Assembly (NCBI RefSeq): GCF_011751745.2
Contig: NZ_CP061170.1
Coordinates: forward strand, 744,001 to 808,000
Reading direction: 5' to 3'
DNA: 64,000 nt
DNA from: Paramicrobacterium fandaimingii
GTDB taxonomy: Bacteria; Actinomycetota; Actinomycetes; Actinomycetales; Microbacteriaceae
Position numbers and translations under genes: made by a program
Shown here: positions 1 through 8,351 of the stretch, piece by piece
Position numbering within the stretch: position 1 is the first letter of the stretch
How the letters are laid out: each line of letters starts with the position of its first letter
Notes under the pieces: generated by a model
Database searches by the model: none
What the model was told of the DNA's origin: nothing
Seen by the model: only the letters and a program-made list of their open reading frames with translations

Positions 1-462
1 TCCGTCGTCGACGAGCTTTTCGATGTGTCGCTCATGGGCCCGAAAGATGTTTTCATCATTGCCTCAAACTCTGGCGTCAACGGCTCCATCGTCGGTGTCG
101 CGCTCAAGGCGAGAGAACTGGGACACCCGGTGATCGCGGTGACGAGCCTGCAGCATACGGCCGCTGTCGAGCCGAAGCACTCAAGCGGCAAGCGTCTCAG
201 CGAGATCGCCGATGTTGTCATCGACAACCTCGCGCCATACGGCGATGCGACCCTCGAACTGAGCGGAGGCGTGAGCGCGGGCGCGATTTCGTCGATCACT
301 GCGGCGTTCATCGCCCAGCTGCTGACGCTCGGCGTCGCCCAGAGGCTCTCTGAGTCGGGGGATGTTCCCCCGATGTACATCTCGGCGAACATCCCTGGAG
401 GTGACGAGCACAACCATGCACTGGAGGATCTGTATCGCGATCGGATCCGCCGCAGCGCCTGA
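1..462 (+). CDS. SIS-domain sugar isomerase-like protein (5' end outside window)
   Basis: The reading frame is open from base 1, so the start lies upstream of the window. About 153 residues are visible. The stretch VFIIASNSGVNGSIVGVALK followed by GHPVIAVTSLQH is the phosphosugar-binding loop and following strand of the SIS fold (sugar isomerase family, SIS_2 type, near the UPF0309 proteins). Such proteins act in the cytoplasm on phosphorylated sugars or amino sugars, or bind them as sensors. It lies 81 bases upstream of an NgcE-like transporter operon on the same strand, which suggests a role in handling imported amino sugars. The exact reaction cannot be read from the sequence. Confidence 0.8.
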   Translation, partial: SVVDELFDVSLMGPKDVFIIASNSGVNGSIVGVALKARELGHPVIAVTSLQHTAAVEPKHSSGKRLSEIADVVIDNLAPYGDATLELSGGVSAGAISSITAAFIAQLLTLGVAQRLSESGDVPPMYISANIPGGDEHNHALEDLYRDRIRRSA

Positions 463-543
463 GCGCGCAACGCCGAGTCACAGCATCAGTATTCGGCACA
501 TCGCATTCCGAACCACCCGATAAATTGGAAGGTAGACACGACG

Positions 544-1959
544 ATGAACATCGAAAATGTCTCTGTTAATCGCAGGAACATCCTGCGTGGAGCGGTTGCA
601 GCAGCGGTGCTGATTCCGTTCTCCACAACACTCGCTTCATGTGCCACCGGCGGCGGTGGAGGCGGAGGCGGCGGCGGCGCAAAGGGCGACGTCACCGCCG
701 ACAACCCGTTCGGCATGGCGGCCGATTCGAAGGTCGACGCCGTCATCTTCGACGGCGGCTACGGCGTTGACTACGTTGAGTATGCAGCGAAGATTCTCGA
801 CAAGAACCACGACGGCGCCACGACGAAGATCTCGGCATCGACGAAGATCACGCAGGAGCTTCAGCCGCGGTTCGTCGGTGGAAACCCACCCGACCTGATC
901 GACAACTCCGGCGCTGACAGCATCGGGTTCAGCACAATCATGGATCAGATCGAAGACCTCACCGATGTGATAGACGCCAAGAACCTCGAGGGCGACACGA
1001 TTCGCGACACGCTCTACGCTGGTGCGCTCGACCCGGGCACCTTTGGAGACAAGTTCGCTGCGGTGAACTACGTCATGACGATTTACGGCGTGTGGTACTC
1101 CGCAAGCCTCTTCAAAGAGAAGGGCTGGGACGTCCCCACAACGTGGGCGGATCTCAAAGATCTCGGTGCCAAGGCAAAGGAAGACGGCAAGTACCTGTTC
1201 TGCTGGGGCAAGGAAGCCGCCACCTACTACCAGACAATGTCGATCGGTGCCGCGATCAAGCAGGGCGGCGACGAAGTGCGTCTTGCCCTGGAGAACCTTG
1301 AGGAGGACTGCTGGTCGAAGCAGGCGATTCAGGATGTCTTCTCCGCCTTCAAGGAGATCATCGATGCCGGGTACGTGAAGCCGGGCGGTGCTGGAACGCA
1401 GTTCACTGCCGCGCAAGCACAGTGGAGCCAGGACCAGGCGGCGATCCTTTACCCCTCGGGCTCGTGGATTGAGAACGAGATGAAGGATCAGACGAAGGAC
1501 GGCTTCGAGATGACGGGGTTCCCCACTCCGGCTCTCGACTCAAATTCGTCGATGCCGACTGAATCTGTGCGTGCAACGGCCGGTGAGCCGTTCATCGTGC
1601 CGTCGCAGGCAAATAACCCCGCGGGCGGCAAGGAACTCCTGCGGGTGATGCTCTCGAAGGATGCCGCAACGAACTTCGCGAAGAAGAAGCTGGCGCCGAC
1701 GGTCGTGAAGGGCCTTGTTCCCGACGACGGCTTCGGTTCAACGGCGCTCGTGTCGCAGACCAAGATGCTGGATGCCGCGGGTTCCAACATCTACAACTGG
1801 AAGTTCGTCGACCTCTACGGCATGAACGGTGACCAGCTGACGCTGTGGAACCAGTTCCTCGCCGGAAAGATGAGCGTCGCCGACCTGACAGCGGGTCTGC
1901 AGAAGATCACAGACAAGGTTCGCAACGACGACTCCATCGACAAGGTGGAAGTCAAGTGA
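544..1959 (+). CDS. ngcE: NgcE-like N-acetylglucosamine/chitobiose ABC transporter binding lipoprotein
   Basis: The 471-residue product is the extracytoplasmic binding lipoprotein of a carbohydrate ABC importer. The N-terminus has a twin-arginine pair (RR at 10-11), a hydrophobic stretch and a lipobox LASC with Cys33, so export may be by the Tat route. Segments such as VIFDGGYG, LQPRFVGGNPPDLIDNSGA, YGVWYS, GSWIENEM and GEPFIVPS match what I recall of Streptomyces NgcE, which binds N-acetylglucosamine and chitobiose. The ATG follows a GGAAGGT ribosome site. An uninterrupted run of ten glycines (36-45) sits just after the lipid Cys. The stop overlaps the next gene. The substrate is inferred from similarity only. 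Confidence 0.85.
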   Translation: MNIENVSVNRRNILRGAVAAAVLIPFSTTLASCATGGGGGGGGGGAKGDVTADNPFGMAADSKVDAVIFDGGYGVDYVEYAAKILDKNHDGATTKISASTKITQELQPRFVGGNPPDLIDNSGADSIGFSTIMDQIEDLTDVIDAKNLEGDTIRDTLYAGALDPGTFGDKFAAVNYVMTIYGVWYSASLFKEKGWDVPTTWADLKDLGAKAKEDGKYLFCWGKEAATYYQTMSIGAAIKQGGDEVRLALENLEEDCWSKQAIQDVFSAFKEIIDAGYVKPGGAGTQFTAAQAQWSQDQAAILYPSGSWIENEMKDQTKDGFEMTGFPTPALDSNSSMPTESVRATAGEPFIVPSQANNPAGGKELLRVMLSKDAATNFAKKKLAPTVVKGLVPDDGFGSTALVSQTKMLDAAGSNIYNWKFVDLYGMNGDQLTLWNQFLAGKMSVADLTAGLQKITDKVRNDDSIDKVEVK

Positions 1960-2972
1960 CAGCCGCCGGTGCCGACCCAGGGCGGGCAATAGCCGCGACC
2001 ATGGGTAAGGCGGGGGGTCAAAAGACTCCCCGCCGGCGCCGGCGTAAGCTCACGTTCGATTATGTGAGCTTCATGGCGGTGTTTCTCGGACTACCTTTGG
2101 CGATCTTCATCATCTTCGTCATCTCGCCGTTCGTCCAGGCCGCGTATTACTCCCTGACCGACTGGTCCGGTTTCTCGCAGACGATGAACTTCATCGGTGT
2201 GCAGAACTACATCAACCTTTTTCAGGACGATCAGTTCTTGAAAGCGATGGGGAACAACATTTTCCTCGCGATCCTCGTCCCCCTCATCACGCTTTCCCTC
2301 GCCCTGCTCTTCGCGACGATGATCACCGTCGGAGGGCCAAGCCATGGTCAGACGCGTGGGCTCAAAGGCTCGAGCTTCTACCGCGTTGTCTCGTTCTTCC
2401 CGTATGTCATTCCCGGAATCATCATCGGATTGATGTGGGCGCAGATCTTCGGTCCAGACGGGCTCGTGAATGGGTTTCTGCAAATGTTCGGGCTCAACAT
2501 GTTTGAGTCATTCCCCTGGCTTGGAGACGAGCGCACGGCGATGGGGGTTTCCATCTTCGTGATCATTTGGGGATTCGTCGGTTTCTACATGGTGCTCTTC
2601 ATCGCGTCGATCAAGGGAATCCCCGCCGAGACGTTTGAAGCAGTTCGACTCGACGGTGCCGGGCGGTTCCGCACGGCTGTCTCGATCACGATCCCGCTGA
2701 TTCGCGACAACATCCAGACGGCATACATTTACGTCGGCATCATGGCGCTGGATGCCTTCGTGTACATGGCGGCGCTCAACCCGAACGGTGGCCCCGCCAA
2801 CTCAACGCTCGTGATGAGCCAGTACCTGTTCGAGGCGGCATTCTCACACGGCAAGTTCGGCTACGCCAGCGCCATGGGTGTCATTCTCGCCATCATCACG
2901 CTCTTGTTCGCCGCCATCGTGTTCACAGTGAACCACCTGGCCGGAGGTAAGGAAGACGGGGGCAAGCGATGA
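1956..2972 (+). CDS. ngcF: NgcF-like sugar ABC transporter permease
   Basis: This is a membrane permease of the MalF type, 338 residues from a GTG that overlaps the ngcE stop as GTGA, with an AAGGTGG ribosome site 8 bases upstream. An ATG at 2001 is an alternative start, but it lacks a better site. A basic N-terminal tail (RRRRR) precedes about six hydrophobic segments. The cytoplasmic EAA loop that docks the ATPase reads EAVRLDGAGRF followed by ITIPLI. The partner permease follows with a 4-base overlap. No ATPase gene is present in this operon, as is usual for NgcEFG-type importers that share an MsiK-like ATPase encoded elsewhere. Confidence 0.87.
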   Translation: MTAAGADPGRAIAATMGKAGGQKTPRRRRRKLTFDYVSFMAVFLGLPLAIFIIFVISPFVQAAYYSLTDWSGFSQTMNFIGVQNYINLFQDDQFLKAMGNNIFLAILVPLITLSLALLFATMITVGGPSHGQTRGLKGSSFYRVVSFFPYVIPGIIIGLMWAQIFGPDGLVNGFLQMFGLNMFESFPWLGDERTAMGVSIFVIIWGFVGFYMVLFIASIKGIPAETFEAVRLDGAGRFRTAVSITIPLIRDNIQTAYIYVGIMALDAFVYMAALNPNGGPANSTLVMSQYLFEAAFSHGKFGYASAMGVILAIITLLFAAIVFTVNHLAGGKEDGGKR

Positions 2973-3877
2973 CTCACATCACTGAGACTCGAAAACAGAC
3001 GGTGAAGCCAGAAGATCTCTCCCGGTCGCTGCGTAAGACGCAGCTCAGCCGCGGTGACCGGTCGGTCGGAACCGTATCTCACGCGATGCTGATCATCTGG
3101 TCGATCATCGTCGTTGTGCCGATGCTCTGGACTCTCATGACGTCGTTCAAGACGACGCGCGAGATCTTTGCGTCGCCGTTTGCGCTCCCTGCTGAGTGGA
3201 ACTTCAACAACTACGTGTCGGCGTGGACGGAATACGACATTGGCGGGATGTTCCTGAACACCGTTCTCGTCGTCGGATCCGCGCTGGTGATCGTGATGGT
3301 GCTCGGGGCGATGTGCGCATACGTGCTTGCACGATTTACGTTCCCCGGCAGCCGAGCGATCTACTATCTGATGCTCGCAGGCCTCACCTTTCCGGTGTTC
3401 CTTGCGATCGTGCCGTTGTTCTTCATCTTGAAGAACATGGGGCTCTTGAACACGCTTCCCGGTCTGACGCTGACATACGTTGCCTTCGCGCTTCCCTTCA
3501 CCGTCTTCTTCCTTTTCGCGTTCTTCAAGGGGCTTCCCGACGAGATCCAAGAGGCGGCCTACGTTGACGGGGCAAGCGAGTGGCGCACGTTCTTCCAGGT
3601 CATGCTGCCCATGGCACGGCCGGGAATGGCGTCGGTTGCGATCTTCAACTTCCTTGGGTTGTGGAACCAGTTCCTTCTGCCGATCGCGTTGAACACTGAC
3701 AAGGACAAGTACGTGCTCTCGCAGGGAATGGCCTCGTTCGCGTCATCCGCGGGTTATGCGGTGAACTTCGGAGCGCTTTTCGCTGCAGTGATCATCACGA
3801 TCACGCCGGTGCTCATCGTGTACGTGATCTTCCAGCGTCAGCTGCAGGGTTCCGTGTCGCAGGGCACGATGAAGTAG
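2969..3877 (+). CDS. ngcG: NgcG-like sugar ABC transporter permease
   Basis: This is the second permease (MalG type) of the NgcEFG-like importer, 302 residues. The ATG overlaps the ngcF stop as ATGA. The sequence has an N-terminal transmembrane segment, a periplasmic loop and a core of about five further helices. The EAA loop reads EAAYVDGASEW followed by VMLPMARPG. It should pair with NgcF to form the membrane channel. It is the last gene of its operon: a strong palindromic terminator lies 19 bases past the stop and separates it from the convergent minus-strand transporter genes. Confidence 0.87.
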   Translation: MTHITETRKQTVKPEDLSRSLRKTQLSRGDRSVGTVSHAMLIIWSIIVVVPMLWTLMTSFKTTREIFASPFALPAEWNFNNYVSAWTEYDIGGMFLNTVLVVGSALVIVMVLGAMCAYVLARFTFPGSRAIYYLMLAGLTFPVFLAIVPLFFILKNMGLLNTLPGLTLTYVAFALPFTVFFLFAFFKGLPDEIQEAAYVDGASEWRTFFQVMLPMARPGMASVAIFNFLGLWNQFLLPIALNTDKDKYVLSQGMASFASSAGYAVNFGALFAAVIITITPVLIVYVIFQRQLQGSVSQGTMK

Positions 3878-3896
3878 CGCAAATAGCCCCTAGCGC

Positions 3897-3930
3897 AGCT
3901 TCGCCCCGGCCAGATGGCCGGGGCGAAGCT
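3897..3930. terminator. Bidirectional hairpin between two convergent transporter operons
   Basis: A perfect 15-bp stem (AGCTTCGCCCCGGCC and its complement) encloses the 4-base loop AGAT. It lies in the 71-base gap between two convergent operons, and no T tract is seen on the + strand. The position suggests it ends transcripts from both sides. Confidence 0.8.
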
Positions 3931-3948
3931 GTGTGCGGAGAGAGGCGG

Positions 3949-4881
3949 CTAGCTCTTGACCGACCCGCTCATGAGACCGCCGATGAAGTACTTCCCGAGA
4001 ATGATGTACACGAGAAGCGTCGGGAAGGAGGCAATGAGCGCTCCGGCCATCGCCGCACCGTAGTTGGCGAGCTGGGCACCCTGCGCAAGGTTGTTCAACG
4101 CGAGCGATACAGGGCCGCCCTGAACGTCGGTGAGGAAGAGCGCGAACAGGTAGTCATTCCACGCACTCGTGAACTGCCAGATGATCGTCACGACGAAGCC
4201 GGGCATCGACAGCGGCAGGATGATGGACGCATAGCTGCGCAGCATCCCCGCGCCGTCCATTCTCGACGCCTCAAGAAGCTCGATCGGAACACCTTCGTAG
4301 TAGTTGCGGAAGATGAGCGTGCAAATCGGCAGGCCATAGATGACGTGAACGATCAGAAGCGTCGAGATGTTGCTCGGAAGGCCGAGTTCGGTCTTCATCT
4401 GCACAAGCGGCGTCAGAACAGCCTGATATGGAATGAACATGCCGAAGAGGATCAGCGTGAACACGAGGCTCGCGTGCGGGAACCGCCAGCGTGAGAGAAC
4501 AAAGCCGTTCATCGAGCCGAGCATCGCGGCAATGAGCGCCGCCGGAATGGCCAGCAGGAATGTGCGTCCGAGCGCGGGAGCGAGGGCGTCCCACGCGGTC
4601 ACCCAGTTGTCGAAGCCCGTTGGCCCGCCGTTGATCGACTCCCACGGCCACCGCACGGGGAACCCCCACGACGTTTCGGGGTTGACGTCGGCCGGTGGCT
4701 TGAAGCTCGTAACGAGCAGCACGTACACCGGCATGAGCACGATGATGACGAAGAACAGCAGGAGCGCGTACTTCGCCGTGCGGCCGAGCACGAACGTCGT
4801 GCCCTTCGCCTGCGGCGTACCGCCGGCCCGGGTTTTGTGAGCGATGCCATTGGAGAGGTCGGACTGCGTTGCCTGGCTCAT
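3949..4881 (-). CDS. Carbohydrate ABC transporter permease (MalG type)
   Basis: The 310-residue inner-membrane permease has about six hydrophobic segments after a 30-residue polar N-terminus. Its EAA loop reads LEASRMDGAGML followed by IILPLSMPG. The start overlaps the preceding permease by 4 bases (ATGA). It is the distal gene of a minus-strand transporter unit (binding protein, permease, permease) that lies downstream of xylA, xylB and a LacI-type regulator. A pentose, xylo-oligosaccharide or xyloside substrate is therefore plausible, but that is inferred from context. No ATPase gene accompanies it. Confidence 0.85.
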   Translation of the reverse strand: MSQATQSDLSNGIAHKTRAGGTPQAKGTTFVLGRTAKYALLLFFVIIVLMPVYVLLVTSFKPPADVNPETSWGFPVRWPWESINGGPTGFDNWVTAWDALAPALGRTFLLAIPAALIAAMLGSMNGFVLSRWRFPHASLVFTLILFGMFIPYQAVLTPLVQMKTELGLPSNISTLLIVHVIYGLPICTLIFRNYYEGVPIELLEASRMDGAGMLRSYASIILPLSMPGFVVTIIWQFTSAWNDYLFALFLTDVQGGPVSLALNNLAQGAQLANYGAAMAGALIASFPTLLVYIILGKYFIGGLMSGSVKS

Positions 4882-5768
4882 GACGACCTCTTTTCTTCAC
4901 GCATCGTATGAATCAGGTACGGAATGATGAACAGCGACGCGAGAATGAGCAGCACCGTGGCGATCGCCGATGCCTTTGCATAATCGTTCTCCGTCAGTGC
5001 GATCCACATGTACGTGGCGGGCACTTCCGTCTGGTAGATCGCCTTCGTGACCGCCATGATGAGGTCGAAGACCTTGAGCGACATGTGACTGACGATGATG
5101 AGCGCCGACAGCGCGATGGGGCTCAGCTGGGGGAAGATGACGTGGCGGTAGAGCTTCCACTCGCTCGCGCCGTCCATGCGTGCCGCCTCGCGCAGTTCAT
5201 CGGGGATGCCGCGGAAGCCGGCGAGGAACAGCGCCATGATGTAACCGGAAAGCTGCCAGATTGCCGGCATCGCGATCGCGGCCATGCCCCAGATCGGCTC
5301 GTTCCACCACGAGTTCTGCAGAAAATCGAGCCCGAATGTCTGCAGCATCCGATTGAGGCCTGACGCCCTGTCTCCCTCGGCGCTGTTCAAGAGCCAGCGC
5401 CACACGACACCGGATGCCACAAAGGAGACGGCCATGGGGAAGAGGTAGACCGAGCGGAAGATTCCCTCGGCTTTGACACCCTTGTCGAGCAGCCAGGCCC
5501 AGATGAAGCCGAAGACCATGGTGCCGACGATGAAGACGACGGTGAACACGGCAAGGTTCAGCAGCGAGTGCAGAAACCGGCTCTCGGTGAGCAGCGTGAT
5601 GTAATTCTCAAAACCGACAAAAGCGCCCTCAGAGGCGAGGGAGTGCCTGTCGGTCATCGACGTCTGGATGTTTGCGATGATCAGTCCGTAGACGAAGATC
5701 GCGACAAGAATGAGGCTTGGAGTCAGCAGCAGTACCGGCGGACCCCAGTTGCGTATGCCTTTGCGCAC
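4878..5768 (-). CDS. Carbohydrate ABC transporter permease (MalF type)
   Basis: The 296-residue membrane permease has an N-terminal helix (VLLLTPSLILVAIFVYGLII) and about five further helices. Its EAA loop reads REAARMDGASEW followed by VIFPQLSPI. It pairs with the overlapping downstream permease. It is separated from the upstream binding-protein gene by a 72-base gap that contains a strong hairpin, so its expression is probably lower than that of the binding protein. The sugar transported is unknown; the xylose genes in the same strand block point to a pentose-containing glycoside. Confidence 0.85.
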   Translation of the reverse strand: MRKGIRNWGPPVLLLTPSLILVAIFVYGLIIANIQTSMTDRHSLASEGAFVGFENYITLLTESRFLHSLLNLAVFTVVFIVGTMVFGFIWAWLLDKGVKAEGIFRSVYLFPMAVSFVASGVVWRWLLNSAEGDRASGLNRMLQTFGLDFLQNSWWNEPIWGMAAIAMPAIWQLSGYIMALFLAGFRGIPDELREAARMDGASEWKLYRHVIFPQLSPIALSALIIVSHMSLKVFDLIMAVTKAIYQTEVPATYMWIALTENDYAKASAIATVLLILASLFIIPYLIHTMREEKRSS

Positions 5769-5788
5769 GGTAGTAGTTCTCCTTGCGG

Positions 5789-5830
5789 CCCTCGGGGCCC
5801 GGATGCTGTGACGCAGCCGGGCCCCGAGGG
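5789..5830 (-). promoter_or_regulatory. Intercistronic hairpin after binding-protein gene
   Basis: A perfect 14-bp inverted repeat (CCCTCGGGGCCCGG and complement) with a 14-base loop fills most of the gap between the binding-protein stop and the next permease. Hairpins in this position usually stabilise the upstream mRNA or terminate part of the transcripts, giving more binding protein than permease. Confidence 0.65.
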
Positions 5831-5840
5831 ACAGGTTGGG

Positions 5841-7118
5841 TTAGGACAGCGCTGATTCCGCCGCGGCGACGAGCGCGGTGATCAGAGCTTCCTGGTCGCG
5901 ATCGCTGCCGAACTTTCCGACGGCAGACGAGATGTCACTCGACCAGGCGATCGGAGCGGCCGCGCCGTGGGCGAGTGAGCTGACGATCGTGTCGTCAGCG
6001 AACGACGTCATCGCGCTCTGCTGGTACTCGCCGTAGTCAGCCGGGTCCGCATCCGTGCGGGCGGGAATCGAGCCCTTCACCGTGTTGAAGGCCTTCTGCC
6101 CTTCGGCCGAGCTGATCGTCGTCAGCCAGTCCTTCGCCGCCTGCTCGTGCGGGGCCCCGACGGGGAGCGTGAACGAGTCGGCGAGGAAGTCGAAGATGCC
6201 GTCGGTTCCCGGCGTCGGCCAGGTGGTGTACTCCGTGCCCCAGGTCTGTCCGGCCTGCGTGAAAGCGGCCTCGGCCCAGTCGCCCATGACGTTGTAAGCA
6301 GCATTGCCATCGATGACGATCTGCGACGCGGCATCCCAATCAAGGCCCGCGTAGTCCTGGTTGACGAATTCCATCAGCTGAGCGTAGTGGTCAACGGCGG
6401 TTTTCACGCCGTCGCTGTCCCATGCCGCCGAGCCATCCCAGAGACCGGCATAGCCGTCTGCTCCAAGGTCGGCGATCAGCACGTTCTCGAGCAGCTGCAT
6501 CTGCGTCCACTCGGTGCCGATGGCCAGCGGGGCATCAACACCGGAGTCCTTGACCTTCTGCAGGTCGGAGATCCACGCATCGATGTCTTCGGGAGCCTTC
6601 GTCGGGTCGAGCCCGGCATCCTTGAGCACCTGCGTGTTCACCCACGTGACGTTCGCGCGGTGGATGTTGCTCGGCACCGAGTAGATCTTGCCGTCAACGG
6701 TCAGTCGGTCGATGAGGTCTGCGGGGAAGACATCCGTCAGCCCCAGTTCCTCGTACAGTCCGCTGAGATCCTGGATCTGCTCGGCGGCGATGTAGTCAGA
6801 AAGCTCGGCGCCGGCGTGAGCCTGGAACGTGTCGGGCGGGTTGTCCGACTCGAGGCGGGACGCCAGTGCTGCCTTGGCGTTCGAGCCTGCGCCGCCTGCG
6901 ACGGCGGCGTTGATGAACTCGATGTCGGGATACTGAGAGTTGAATTCCTTGACTAGCGAGTCAAGACCGGCCTTCTCAGAGCCCGAGGCCCACCACGTGA
7001 ACACCTCGACCTGGTCTGGGTTCTCGGGGTCGGATTCGCCGCCGCCTCCCGACGAGCACCCCGTGAGTGCGAGGCCGACGGCGAGCGCGCCGGCCAGAAT
7101 GGACATCCTCTTGCGCAT
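5841..7118 (-). CDS. Extracellular sugar-binding lipoprotein of ABC importer
   Basis: The 425-residue solute-binding protein is family 1 in character. The chosen start, at 7118, has a GGAGG site 7 bases upstream and gives a clean lipoprotein signal (MRKRMSILAG to LTGC, Cys21). An upstream ATG would add 26 non-signal residues. A Gly/Ser linker follows the Cys. The mature part shows the typical pattern VEVFTWWASGSEKAGLD and later AYNVMGDWA. It captures a sugar outside the membrane for the two downstream permeases. A LacI-type operator candidate lies about 60 bases upstream of the start. The ligand is not evident from the sequence; linkage to xylAB suggests a xylose-containing sugar. Confidence 0.85.
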   Translation of the reverse strand: MRKRMSILAGALAVGLALTGCSSGGGGESDPENPDQVEVFTWWASGSEKAGLDSLVKEFNSQYPDIEFINAAVAGGAGSNAKAALASRLESDNPPDTFQAHAGAELSDYIAAEQIQDLSGLYEELGLTDVFPADLIDRLTVDGKIYSVPSNIHRANVTWVNTQVLKDAGLDPTKAPEDIDAWISDLQKVKDSGVDAPLAIGTEWTQMQLLENVLIADLGADGYAGLWDGSAAWDSDGVKTAVDHYAQLMEFVNQDYAGLDWDAASQIVIDGNAAYNVMGDWAEAAFTQAGQTWGTEYTTWPTPGTDGIFDFLADSFTLPVGAPHEQAAKDWLTTISSAEGQKAFNTVKGSIPARTDADPADYGEYQQSAMTSFADDTIVSSLAHGAAAPIAWSSDISSAVGKFGSDRDQEALITALVAAAESALS

Positions 7119-7176
7119 GGTGCTTCCTCCATTGGAACTGTGCAGTGCCGAACTCTCGGCTTTCATATTCAAGTCT

Positions 7177-7188
7177 GAAAACGTTACC
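7177..7188. promoter_or_regulatory. Candidate LacI-family operator upstream of binding-protein gene
   Basis: The 12-mer GAAAACGTTACC is an imperfect version of the CG-centred palindrome GGTAACGTTACC, typical in form for LacI-family sites. It lies 59 bases upstream of the binding-protein start. A 12-base segment (AAACGTTACCAA) recurs exactly upstream of the LacI gene at 8319-8330. Confidence 0.6.
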
Positions 7189-7254
7189 AAATGCAAGTCG
7201 AGTTGTGTGGTCCATATCGAATCGTGATGTCAGACGGGCGCAGCCGCCATGAGA

Positions 7255-8292
7255 TCAACGCGGACGGCCCCGCTCTGCCGAGCCGCGAGAGATGAGCGTC
7301 GCCGGAAGCCTCGTCGTGCGGGCCGGCCCGCGATAGCCGTCGATGCGCTGGAAAAGCTGCTCTGTGGCGATGCGTCCCATGGCAAAGGGGTCTTGCGCGA
7401 TGACCGAAAGGCCCGGGGTGAGCGAACCCGCGAGTTCGAGATCGTCAAAGCCGAGCAGCGCCGGTTTCTCGTCTCGAAGGCTGAGGCCCTTCAAGACGCT
7501 GATCGTCGCGCGGTTGTTACAGGTGAAGATCGCGGTGGGTGGGTCGGCCGCGTCGAGCATGCGGGCGAGCGCCACTTTGTGCTGGCCGTCGTCGGGAACC
7601 GAGGAATGCACGAGGGCCGGGTCGTACGTCTGGCCGGCGGCCTCAATGGCGTCGCGATACCCGGCGAGCCGTTCGAGGGTCGTATAGAGGTGTGCTCGGT
7701 CACTCAGACAGGCGATGCGTCGGTGGCCCTGAGCGATGAGGTGGGCGACGCCGTCGCGGCAGCTTGCCCGGTTGTCTGTGATGACGGCATCCGCGATGTG
7801 CCCCGGCGCCGGACGATCGACAAACACCATCTGCAGCCCTGAGTTGAGCTCTGAGGCGTAGTAGCTCACGTCGCCGCGTTCCGACGGCGTGACGACGATG
7901 CCTTCAAGGCGTCGGGCACTCAGCGAGTGGATGATCTGGCGAGCGCGATCGTTCTCGCGCCGGTAGGAGGCGACGAGCAGCATGGACCCGCGGTCGCGAG
8001 CGACGTCTTCGACAGACTGGGACAGCTGGGAGAAGAACGGGTCCGTGACGTCCTCAATCACCAGGCCGACCGTCTCGGTCGCGCCGGTGCGAAACTGCCG
8101 AGCCGATTCGTTGCGCCGGTAGCCGAGTTCTTCAATCGCCTGCTGCACAGCTGCGCTCTTCGCCGCGCTCACGTGCGGATCGCCGTTGACGACGCGAGAC
8201 ACCGTCGAAAGGCCGACGCCGGCACGTGCTGCAACGTGATTCATCGTCGGCTGTGTTCGGCCGGTTCGGCCGCGTTCTTCGTCGGGCGCCAT
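7255..8292 (-). CDS. LacI-family transcriptional regulator of sugar/xylose genes
   Basis: The 345-residue repressor-type regulator starts at 8292, with an AAGGAGAG site just upstream; a longer reading would add 46 unlikely residues. The N-terminal helix-turn-helix reads MNHVAARAGVGLSTVSRVVNG, the standard LacI DNA-binding head. A periplasmic-binding-like sensor domain follows. It lies between xylB and a sugar transporter operon, all on the minus strand. Two similar near-palindromes, one before its own gene and one before the binding-protein gene, suggest autoregulation and control of the transporter. The inducer is probably the transported sugar or a product of it. Confidence 0.87.
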   Translation of the reverse strand: MAPDEERGRTGRTQPTMNHVAARAGVGLSTVSRVVNGDPHVSAAKSAAVQQAIEELGYRRNESARQFRTGATETVGLVIEDVTDPFFSQLSQSVEDVARDRGSMLLVASYRRENDRARQIIHSLSARRLEGIVVTPSERGDVSYYASELNSGLQMVFVDRPAPGHIADAVITDNRASCRDGVAHLIAQGHRRIACLSDRAHLYTTLERLAGYRDAIEAAGQTYDPALVHSSVPDDGQHKVALARMLDAADPPTAIFTCNNRATISVLKGLSLRDEKPALLGFDDLELAGSLTPGLSVIAQDPFAMGRIATEQLFQRIDGYRGPARTTRLPATLISRGSAERGRPR

Positions 8293-8316
8293 CGCTCTCC
8301 TTGGGACAATGCTTGA

Positions 8317-8328
8317 GGAAACGTTACC
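8317..8328. promoter_or_regulatory. Candidate LacI-family operator upstream of the LacI gene
   Basis: GGAAACGTTACC differs from the perfect palindrome GGTAACGTTACC at one position. It lies in the 59-base gap between xylB and the regulator, 25 bases before the regulator start, so it fits autoregulation. Confidence 0.6.
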
Positions 8329-8351
8329 AAGCAAGGGTTCCCGGCACGCAA

